Shown piece by piece: positions 56,842 through 64,000 of a DNA stretch of 64,000 nt. Every line of letters begins with the position of its first letter. Within the stretch, counting starts at the first letter, position 1. Under the pieces are notes generated by a model. The model was not told the DNA's origin. It searched no databases and saw nothing but the letters and a program-made list of their open reading frames with translations. Origin of the DNA: Candidatus Tectimicrobiota bacterium (GTDB lineage: Bacteria > Tectomicrobia > Entotheonellia > Entotheonellales > Entotheonellaceae); contig BPKO01000009.1 of assembly GCA_026005175.1 (NCBI GenBank), positions 95,459 through 159,458 of the forward strand. Direction: 5' to 3'. Made by a program: the position numbers and the translations under genes.

Positions 56842-57288
56842 TGCGGCTCGATGACGTCCTCGTAGGCACTACAGCCCTTGGGTTCGATACGGCTCCGTTT
56901 ATCTATTTCGTCGAACGTCATCCGTCTTATCTGGCGGTGATGCGCGAAATCATCCGGCGTGTAGACGCTGGGGAACTTGAGGGCTACAGTTCCGTCGTGA
57001 CGCTTACCGAGGTGCTTACGTTACCCATGCGCCTTGGCAAGGGCGGTATAGTACAGGAATACCGTGATGTGCTGCTCCACAGCCGCCATTTCACGCCGAT
57101 TCCTCTCAATGCCGCCTTGGCGGAACGGGCCCGCATTGCTTCGCGCGCGCTACACCCTACGGACTCCAGATGCCCTGCAGATTGCAACCGCGCTGCACGC
57201 TGGCTGTCAGAGCTTCCTCACTAACGATAGAGCCCTCAAGAGAGTAACAGATCTCCGGGTCTTGATACTCCAAGAACTTGAACTGTGA
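56841..57288 (+). CDS. PIN-domain toxin (VapC-like), frameshifted
   Basis: PIN nuclease of about 148 residues after repair. The first acidic residue is in LGFDTAPFIYFVE, the glutamate in VVTLTEVLTLP, and the last acidic residues in RTPDALQIATALHAGCQSFLTNDRAL. The frame shifts near 57140-57150, in a TCGCGCGCGC stretch, where one base is extra. Without repair the toxin would lose its C-terminal active-site aspartates. It ends inside the upstream start region of cas6. The insertion keeps the operon polarity and close gene spacing. Confidence 0.75.
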
Positions 57289-57302
57289 AAAGGACCTCCG
57301 AT

Positions 57303-58247
57303 ATGCCCTATGCTCTTGTCCTCCATTGCTTCGCCGCTGATGGGAGGATGCAGCCTGACGATCTGCAAGGGCAAAAGACGCTGGCTCTGTTTCTACAAGA
57401 GCTGGTCCAGAAACAAGATGCCGCCATAGCGACGCGGCTGCATGCCCCTCACAACCCTAAGCCGTTTACCACCGCCCTCCTCACCCCCCCTCAGCCGCGC
57501 CGCAGACTTCCTCGCCGTGGAAAACCGGTGAGGGTACAGGACCCACGCGGAGACGCCCGTGCACCTCACGAAGTGAAGATCCGCATCACACTGCTCGATG
57601 ATGCCCTGTATCCTCTCGTCTTACAGTTCTTCTTACAACACCTGGAGGGAACACCTGTGCTGCGTCTTGGGCAGACGCCGCTAATCGTCTCGCGCGTCCT
57701 GGTCACCCCAGAAAGCGGAGAGCCTTGGGCTGGTTGTGCGCGCTTTGCGGACCTTCTTGCAGCGGCATCAGAGACAGAGACCGCCTGGACGGTACATTTC
57801 GCCACCCCCACAGCCTTCAAGGCAGGCGATGCAGAATTGCCACTCCCCATTCCCCGTCTCTGCTTCCAGAGCTGGCTGCAAAGCTGGGACGCCTATGCCC
57901 CTTTCCCCTTCTTCGCTGAGCAAAACGCGCGTAAGGCATTTCTGGCAGAAGTCGTTGAGGCCCAAGTCTCGATCACTTACGCGCAGCTACGCGGGGCACA
58001 TCAGCCCTTGTACTTCGACGGGTCGCGCACCCACGTCTGCGGCTTTGTGGGAACGTGTAGGTTCGCTGTGCGACCAGGGCGAACGTCACCTGCTTCTCGG
58101 AAGCTCCTAGCCACCTTGGTGCGCTACAGCTATTACGCGGGAACCGGGCGCAAGACCACCATGGGCATGGGATTGACAAAGCCACTGGAGGAGGAGGCGC
58201 CATGCCGCAGGATGCCGGTGAGCGCCACGACGAGGACTACGTGTTGA
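57303..58247 (+). CDS. cas6: CRISPR RNA endoribonuclease Cas6
   Basis: Protein of 314 residues. The C-terminal glycine-rich loop YYAGTGRKTTMGMG is the Cas6 hallmark; the N-terminal part has an RRM-like pattern with a Pro/Arg-rich insertion at residues 58-82. A catalytic histidine candidate is in the first 45 residues (for example H8 or H45). It should cut the repeat 3' of its second hairpin, leaving the eight-base tag ATTGAAAC. ATG 57303 is preferred over GTG 57285, which lies in the toxin stop. The end overlaps cas4 by 46 bases. Confidence 0.9.
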   Translation: MPYALVLHCFAADGRMQPDDLQGQKTLALFLQELVQKQDAAIATRLHAPHNPKPFTTALLTPPQPRRRLPRRGKPVRVQDPRGDARAPHEVKIRITLLDDALYPLVLQFFLQHLEGTPVLRLGQTPLIVSRVLVTPESGEPWAGCARFADLLAAASETETAWTVHFATPTAFKAGDAELPLPIPRLCFQSWLQSWDAYAPFPFFAEQNARKAFLAEVVEAQVSITYAQLRGAHQPLYFDGSRTHVCGFVGTCRFAVRPGRTSPASRKLLATLVRYSYYAGTGRKTTMGMGLTKPLEEEAPCRRMPVSATTRTTC

Positions 58248-58840
58248 TTTCGGCACTCAACCAGTACAACTATTGCCCACTTCGCTGCTACTGGATGTTT
58301 GTGGAGCACGAATATGCCGACAACGAGCACACCATTGAAGGCCGTTTAGGACATGCGCGGGTGCACGCCGAGGCGCATACCACCCGTGGCGAGCTCTTCC
58401 AGCTTCGCAGCGTCTACCTGTATTCCAAGCGCTACGGCATTTGTGGTAAGGCCGACCTGATCGAAGAGCGGAGCGGGGCGATTTATCCCGTGGAATACAA
58501 AAAGGGACGGCTGGGCCACTGGACCAACGACGCCTTGCAGCTATGCGCGCAGGCGCTGTGTCTGGAAGAGATGCTGGCTGAGGCGCACGGGCGACCCGTC
58601 CATATCCCCCAGGGGTACATCTTTTATGCCGGCACGGGCCGCCGCAAAGCCGTCCCGTTGACGCCCGCACTGCGTCATCTCACCATTGAAACCATTGCCG
58701 CGGTGCGCACCCTGCTGCGCACGCGGCAGCGGCCGCAGGTGGGTTACTCGGCCCGCTGCAAGGGCTGTAGCCTGTATCACATCTGTTTGCCTAGAGAAAC
58801 GGCCATGCTGCGGAAACGTCGACAGCAGGAGAAGCAATGA
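58202..58840 (+). CDS. cas4: Cas4 nuclease
   Basis: Protein of 212 residues. The iron-sulfur cysteines are visible, one in the N-terminal YNYCPLRCYW and three in the C-terminal CKGCSLYHIC. The PD-(D/E)XK core is GKADLIE and YPVEYKKG (D, E and K). Cas4 trims prespacers and selects the PAM with Cas1-Cas2. It overlaps cas6 upstream and cas1 downstream (ATGA), so the three are translated together. Confidence 0.94.
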   Translation: MPQDAGERHDEDYVLISALNQYNYCPLRCYWMFVEHEYADNEHTIEGRLGHARVHAEAHTTRGELFQLRSVYLYSKRYGICGKADLIEERSGAIYPVEYKKGRLGHWTNDALQLCAQALCLEEMLAEAHGRPVHIPQGYIFYAGTGRRKAVPLTPALRHLTIETIAAVRTLLRTRQRPQVGYSARCKGCSLYHICLPRETAMLRKRRQQEKQ

Positions 58841-59838
58841 CCACGCTGTACATCACCCAACAGGATACTGTCCTGCGCAAGGTCGATGAGCGCTTGAAAG
58901 TCACCCAAAAGGGTACGACGCTCATCGATATACCCATGATCAAGGTATCGCAGGTTGTCATTATGGGACGGGTTACCGTCACGGCGGCCACCTTGCAGGC
59001 GCTGCTGGAGCGGCAGATCCCGGTTTGCTATTTGACCCAGCATGGGCGATACATTGGCCGCGTCGAGCCCAGTCTGTCCAAAAACGTGCTGCTGCGCAGT
59101 GCCCAGTACCGTGCGGCATTCGATACGGTACGCAGCCTAGCGCTGGCACGGCAAATGGTACGTGGGAAACTGGCCAACATGCGCGTCATGTTGCAGCGGG
59201 CCAACCGTGACTTGCAAAACTCAGCGGTGACGCAAGCAGTCGCTCAACTCAAGGCCCACGTGACGGCTGCGGAAGTGGCCACCAGCCACGAGCAGCTCCG
59301 CGGCATAGAAGGCGCGGGCTCGGCGGCGTACTTCGGGGTCTTTGACGCCTTGCTCAAGCCCTCCGGGATGCACTTCGTCAAGCGCGTGCGGCGGCCGCCG
59401 ACCGATCCGGTCAACGCGCTGCTGAGCTTTGGCTATGCCTTGCTCGCCAACGACATGCAGAGCACGGTCAACGCCGTTGGTTTTGATCCGTACCAGGGAT
59501 ACTTACACGTTGAGCATTACGGACGTCCTGCACTGGCCCTCGATTTGATGGAGGAATTCCGTCCTCTGATCGTGGATTCCGTGGTCCTCACCTGTGTCAA
59601 CAAACGCATCATCGGACCAAAGGATTTTGTGATAGAGCTGGGACAGGTACATCGACTTACCGATGCGGCACGACGGAAGTTTCTCATTCAGTACGAGGAA
59701 CGGAAACAAACTGAAGTCCATCATCCAGTTTTTGGATATAAAGTAACTTATGCACGATGTCTTGAATTACAAGCACGCCTTTTAGGGAAATATTTGAAAG
59801 GTGAAATTGAAGAATATATTCCTTTTGTAACAAGGTGA
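58837..59838 (+). CDS. cas1: Cas1 integrase, type I-D (CYANO)-like
   Basis: Protein of 333 residues with the metal site E158 (GIEGAGSAAYF), H224 (GYLHVEHYG) and D236/E239 (ALDLMEEFRP). The block YGRPALALDLMEEFRPLIVDSV is characteristic of the Cas1 group found with type I-D. It inserts new spacers together with Cas2, aided by Cas4. The gene becomes AT-rich in its last 130 bases, unlike the GC-rich chromosome. Confidence 0.96.
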   Translation: MTTLYITQQDTVLRKVDERLKVTQKGTTLIDIPMIKVSQVVIMGRVTVTAATLQALLERQIPVCYLTQHGRYIGRVEPSLSKNVLLRSAQYRAAFDTVRSLALARQMVRGKLANMRVMLQRANRDLQNSAVTQAVAQLKAHVTAAEVATSHEQLRGIEGAGSAAYFGVFDALLKPSGMHFVKRVRRPPTDPVNALLSFGYALLANDMQSTVNAVGFDPYQGYLHVEHYGRPALALDLMEEFRPLIVDSVVLTCVNKRIIGPKDFVIELGQVHRLTDAARRKFLIQYEERKQTEVHHPVFGYKVTYARCLELQARLLGKYLKGEIEEYIPFVTR

Positions 59839-59842
59839 AGAA

Positions 59843-60118
59843 ATGTACATAGTTATATCATATGATATTGAAGATGATAAAAGAAGGAATCGAATTCATC
59901 GTATCTTAAAGAATTTTGGACAATGGGTACAGTATAGTGTTTTTGAGTGTGATCTGACTAGGAGTCAGTATCTTGTTATGCGTCATCGACTTTCTGAGTT
60001 CATCAAGAAGGCGAAAGGCGATAGTGTACGCTTCTACTTCCTCTGTGAGGATTGTCAGCGCAAGGTCGAGCGCATTGGGGGGAGCGAGCCCTCTCGGGGG
60101 CCGACGATCATCGTCTAA
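59843..60118 (+). CDS. cas2: Cas2
   Basis: Protein of 91 residues with the ferredoxin-like start MYIVISYDIEDDKRRNRIHRILKNFG and the usual WVQYSVFECDL strand. It bridges two Cas1 dimers in the integration complex. It starts four bases after cas1. The last six codons form the stem of an apparent terminator. It is the last gene before the CRISPR leader. Confidence 0.96.
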   Translation: MYIVISYDIEDDKRRNRIHRILKNFGQWVQYSVFECDLTRSQYLVMRHRLSEFIKKAKGDSVRFYFLCEDCQRKVERIGGSEPSRGPTIIV

Positions 60119-60126
60119 TTTTTTTT
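60103..60126 (+). terminator. Intrinsic terminator of the cas operon
   Basis: GACGA-TCA-TCGTC (60103-60115) followed by TAA and eight T residues. The stem lies inside the last cas2 codons and the T-run follows the stop directly, so the cas mRNA probably ends here, before the array. Confidence 0.6.
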
Positions 60127-60322
60127 CTTGTCCGATGCGAGCACCGAAGCTATCATGCTTTCCTGTGGAGACGCTCGCAAGCCAAAAGCGCTTGATTTGT
60201 AACCCCTTAGAGGTGAGGTATGGCAAAGTGGGGCGCTGGGGAGGCTCCCATAGTCTATCACAGATGCCTTGCTCGCAATGCGACTGGGAAGTCTTCCAGA
60301 GAGAACCCCATAGAGCTCAAGC
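60119..60322 (+). promoter_or_regulatory. CRISPR leader
   Basis: About 200 bases between cas2 and the first repeat, with no gene. It must hold the array promoter and the signals for spacer insertion. The seven-base word GCTCGCA occurs at 60173-60179 and 60271-60277, and inverted (TGCGAGC) at 60136-60142. A weak promoter candidate is TTGTAA-N16-TATGGC at about 60197-60224. Confidence 0.7.
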
Positions 60323-63300
60323 GTCTGAAAGACCATTAGGCCCTGAAAGGGATTGAAACAGTGCGTCGCGCTCGCATCTCCATCACGTCGGCGCTGGCGG
60401 CCGGTCTGAAAGACCATTAGGCCCTGAAAGGGATTGAAACCAGCACCAGCCGCGGCTAAAGCCTGCATAGCGCCATCGAGTGAGAGTCTGAAAGACCATT
60501 AGGCCCTGAAAGGGATTGAAACTTTGTCAATCCCCAAGCGCCGCCGCGGCTCAAGCGCGGCGTAGGGTCTGAAAGACCATTAGGCCCTGAAAGGGATTGA
60601 AACAATAATTGTTGGGCCACAGCAAGCTGCCGCCTGGACTCCCTAGGGTCTGAAAGACCATTAGGGCCCTGAAAGGGATTGAAACTGTCGACGCCTGCTC
60701 GGTGCTCCTCTGGGGCAGCGCCGACGGGGTCTGAAAGACCATTAGGCCCCCCTGAAAGGGATTGAAACCGTCGAGCCAGCCACGAGTCCTGGCCGGAGGT
60801 GCGCTCAGCGCGGCGGTCTGAAAGACCATTAGGCCCTGAAAGGGATTGAAACTGAGGCGAATCGTAATGATTGCGTTATTAGGAGAATGCGTGATCGTCT
60901 GAAAGACCATTAGGCCCTGAAAGGGATTGAAACATGATGAATCGTGTGGAATGCCGCATGCGGGCGCGTGCTGGGCACGTCTGAAAGACCATTAGGCCCT
61001 GAAAGGGATTGAAACCCGGCTACCGGCGCGGGGATCTGATAGCCAGATGTGTCCTAGGTCTGAAAGACCATTAGGCCCTGAAAGGGATTGAAACAGGCGA
61101 TCAGCTCTGCCACGCTGTCACCCAGGGCCAGCCTAGTTTGTCTGAAAGACCATTAGGCCCTGAAAGGGATTGAAACCCGGGCAACTACCTGATCTAGTTG
61201 GCTTTTCATCAATTGGGGCAGGTCTGAAAGACCATTAGGCCCCTGAAAGGGATTGAAACTTGGCGAAGGCGTGCCAAGGCAATGCCCCAGACGTACGCCG
61301 GGTCTGAAAGACCATTAGGCCCCCCCCTGAAAGGGATTGAAACCTCGTACCCCCTCGCGCAAAATCCATGCAGGCGCCTAGCGGTCTGAAAGACCATTAG
61401 GCCCTGAAAGGGATTGAAACATCGATGCACCATCGCCAGCCGTCAGCTGCCGGGCGTAACCAGCGTCTGAAAGACCATTAGGCCCTGAAAGGGATTGAAA
61501 CTAGGGATCTGAGCGAACGCACGCCACGCGGCCGCCCCTGCGAAGGTCTGAAAGACCATTAGGCCCCCCTGAAAGGGATTGAAACTCACCCACTCGGGGC
61601 GCCAACAAGGCAGCCGTGCTTGTCGCGATGCGGTCTGAAAGACCATTAGGCCCTGAAAGGGATTGAAACCTGGGTCATTGGCGGTACTGCCGCCGGGGAC
61701 TTGAGCCGGATCTGCGTCTGAAAGACCATTAGGCCCTGAAAGGGATTGAAACAGGGCCTGCCGGCGCTGGCCAATGCGCGGCATTTGCCGGAGTCTGAAA
61801 GACCATTAGGCCCTGAAAGGGATTGAAACGTTCCCGAAAGGGCCCATCATCTCGCCACTACCAACCGGCGGTCTGAAAGACCATTAGGCCCTGAAAGGGA
61901 TTGAAACTTCGTACTTCACGCGAGAGCGCCCTGAGGACTACCGTCCGCCCTCGTCTGAAAGACCATTAGGGCCCTGAAAGGGATTGAAACCGGGGCCGGC
62001 GATTGCATTGGGGCAGGCGGATCCTCCAACCAGCGGTCTGAAAGACCATTAGGCCCTGAAAGGGATTGAAACGCGAGCTCAATGGCCAATCATGAGCCAG
62101 CGGGCTCTGAAAGACCATTAGGCCCTGAAAGGGATTGAAACCGCGTCCCAGCTCTGCCCCCGGGCACCTTCGACGTCTGAAAGACCATTAGGCCCTGAAA
62201 GGGATTGAAACTGGTTTGCATATATATCCAGGAATAGGCAATAGTGGTCTGAAAGACCATTAGGCCCTGAAAGGGATTGAAACGATCCGCGCGCCAGCCT
62301 GCCAGCGCAGCGCTCGGGTCTGAAAGACCATTAGGCCCTGAAAGGGATTGAAACTCCGCGGCTAGATCTGCGCTGGGCTGGCCAGCCGCAAATCTGAAAG
62401 ACCATTAGGCCCTGAAAGGGATTGAAACCACCACGTCGCGCCGCGCCTGTACGACTTGCGGGCCCCTCAGGTCTGAAAGACCATTAGGCCCTGAAAGGGA
62501 TTGAAACCGGCTCACCAGCGGGGCCTCCGCATTCCTCGCCACACCAGCCGGCGGTCTGAAAGACCATTAGGCCCTGAAAGGGATTGAAACATGAAGCTAA
62601 CATGGTGGGCTCGGTCTGAGCCCCCGTGGATTGCGTCTGAAAGACCATTAGGCCCCCCTGAAAGGGATTGAAACTCGGATGTCGTTTGCCAGCTGCGGGC
62701 GCGTCGCCGGGCCCTTTGTCTGAAAGACCATTAGGCCCTGAAAGGGATTGAAACGCGACCATGCAACGGATGCGCAGATGTAGCTCGCGTCTGAAAGACC
62801 ATTAGGCCCTGAAAGGGATTGAAACAAATCAGCTGGTGCTCACGATGTACAGCACGGTCTGAAAGACCATTAGGCCCTGAAAGGGATTGAAACTCTCGCA
62901 CGAAATGACCTGTTGGCATCGTCTGGCGTCTGAAAGACCATTAGGCCCTGAAAGGGATTGAAACTGACGCGGCTCCAACCGTGCTGCGGCTGTCTGAAAG
63001 ACCATTAGGCCCTGAAAGGGATTGAAACTCGTAGCCCGGCTCACGCCTTGCGCGGCAGCCAGCGAGGTCTGAAAGACCATTAGGCCCTGAAAGGGATTGA
63101 AACCCGCTCACGTTTCCGCGCGCGGCCCGCGGAAGCTGGGGCGCCTCGTCTGAAAGACCATTAGGCCCTGAAAGGGATTGAAACGCCAGCGAGCAGCGAG
63201 GCGCTGGCACGCCTGGGGTCTGAAAGACCATTAGGCCCTGAAAGGGATTGAAACCACCGCACGTACGGGCGCCGCGGCAGAGCGCGCGTCTGAAAGACCA

Positions 63301-64000
63301 TTAGGCCCTGAAAGGGATTGAAACCGAAGTCAATTTGCTGCAGCGCTTACGGCATCCGGTCTGAAAGACCATTAGGCCCTGAAAGGGATTGAAACGTAGG
63401 CATTACAGCACGATCCTCGAATGTGCTTGATTTGATCTGAGTCTGAAAGACCATTAGGCCCTGAAAGGGATTGAAACCCCAAAAGATCACTGCATTTAGG
63501 ACCCGGGTCTGAAAGACCATTAGGCCCTGAAAGGGATTGAAACCGACGAGAGGCAGGACTAGCCGTCCGCGCCTGGTCTGAAAGACCATTAGGCCCTGAA
63601 AGGGATTGAAACCGGTCGCAGGGGATCTTCCAACCAGAGGTCTGAAAGACCATTAGGCCCTGAAAGGGATTGAAACGATCTCGTCCAATCTGGGATAGCG
63701 CACGGGGTCTGAAAGACCATTAGGCCCTGAAAGGGATTGAAACCCACCACGCGCCACGTCACACTGGTCCGCGACGTTCTGAAAGACCATTAGGCCCTGA
63801 AAGGGATTGAAACCTTCTTCCCCTCCCACTTTGGGCACCGTGTCTGAAAGACCATTAGGCCCTGAAAGGGATTGAAACCGAGACTGCACCGCGACAAGCG
63901 GCGAGCCACCTCGGTCTGAAAGACCATTAGGCCCTGAAAGGGATTGAAACCTGGTGGTATCGCAGGTATGCGCCTGGCGATACCGGTCTGAAAGACCATT
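60323..64000 (+). CRISPR. CRISPR array, 48 complete repeats plus one partial, runs off the right edge
   Basis: Repeat of 37 bases; the first is 60323-60359 and the last partial one starts at 63986. It contains two small hairpins, GTCT-GAA-AGAC and CCCT-GAA-AGGG, and ends with ATTGAAAC, the expected Cas6 tag, so transcription is left to right. Apart from the first base (C, A or T at 62105, 62392 and 63777) and the length of the central G/C run, the repeats are identical. Repeats starting at 60648, 60729, 61222, 61302, 61546, 61953 and 62635 have one to five extra G or C. Spacers fall into two length groups: 40-47 bases (27 spacers, including all of the first 21) and 27-38 bases (21 spacers). 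Confidence 0.99.

Noticed and set aside
62591..62634. An extra half-repeat (GGTCTGAG) inside a spacer
   Set aside because: Only seven bases match the repeat start and the rest diverges; chance similarity within a normal 44-base spacer.
60115..63999. Many minus-strand open frames with repeated FNPFQGLMVFQT or FQSLSGPNGLSD peptides
   Set aside because: They are translations of the CRISPR repeat in three frames; spacer length sets where they end. No ribosome sites or family similarity.

Overview
The window is a GC-rich bacterial chromosome segment with strong Shine-Dalgarno sites and tight operons. The genes suggest a metabolically broad organism that uses selenocysteine (Sec): it carries a Sec-containing selD and a UGSC-family selenoprotein, dipeptide, TRAP and branched-chain amino acid transporters, hydantoinase, CaiB/BaiF and MmgE/PrpD enzymes, and at the right end a CRISPR-Cas locus of lower GC. 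The phylum cannot be fixed from this sequence. The mix (type I-D-like CRISPR, Uma2, VapBC, PC4, DUF1517) is common in thermophilic or soil lineages such as Chloroflexota or Rokubacteria-like groups, but that is only a guess.

Layout: 1-5.2 kb, a Dpp/Opp-type peptide transporter operon cut by the left edge; 5.2-6.0 kb, an M23 peptidase; 6.0-8.9 kb, a TRAP solute-binding protein and an aldehyde dehydrogenase; 9.0-9.7 kb, a Phd/VapC toxin-antitoxin pair; 9.8-14.9 kb, a minus-strand operon of hydantoinase A and B and a dialkylglycine decarboxylase-like PLP enzyme; 15.1-18.1 kb, a UGSC selenoprotein read through an in-frame TGA, then a zinc alcohol dehydrogenase; 18.1-24.9 kb, a minus-strand cluster of DUF1517, lipoprotein, ATP-grasp ligase, DUF350, epoxide hydrolase, PC4-like protein and a trans-sulfuration enzyme; 25.1-29.0 kb, selD (itself with a Sec codon) and a hybrid histidine kinase; 29.1-32.3 kb, a short DnaJ, a phytase-like secreted protein and chorismate synthase; 32.4-42.2 kb, a catabolic operon of two CoA-transferases, an alcohol dehydrogenase, LivGFKHM and a GMP synthase; 42.2-47.6 kb, miscellaneous genes (exonuclease III, DUF6282, Uma2, MmgE/PrpD, a lipoprotein).

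47.6-64 kb is the defence region: a WYL regulator, a nucleotidyltransferase relic, then large subunit - Csc2-like Cas7 - Cas5 - HD-Cas3 - (ATPase relic and VapBC insertion) - Cas6 - Cas4 - Cas1 - Cas2, a leader of about 200 nt, and a CRISPR array of 48 complete repeats plus one cut by the right edge. Cas1, Cas4, the Csc2-like Cas7 and the WYL regulator point to type I-D. However, the HD nuclease is fused to Cas3 and is absent from the large subunit, the reverse of canonical I-D. The array has two spacer-length classes, about 44 and about 33 nt, arranged in blocks.

Many genes between 32 and 44 kb, plus the first gene and one vapC, carry single-base frameshifts. Nearly all are one extra base in a short G, C or A run, so sequencing or assembly error is the simplest explanation. 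The affected genes are annotated as reconstructed reading frames.
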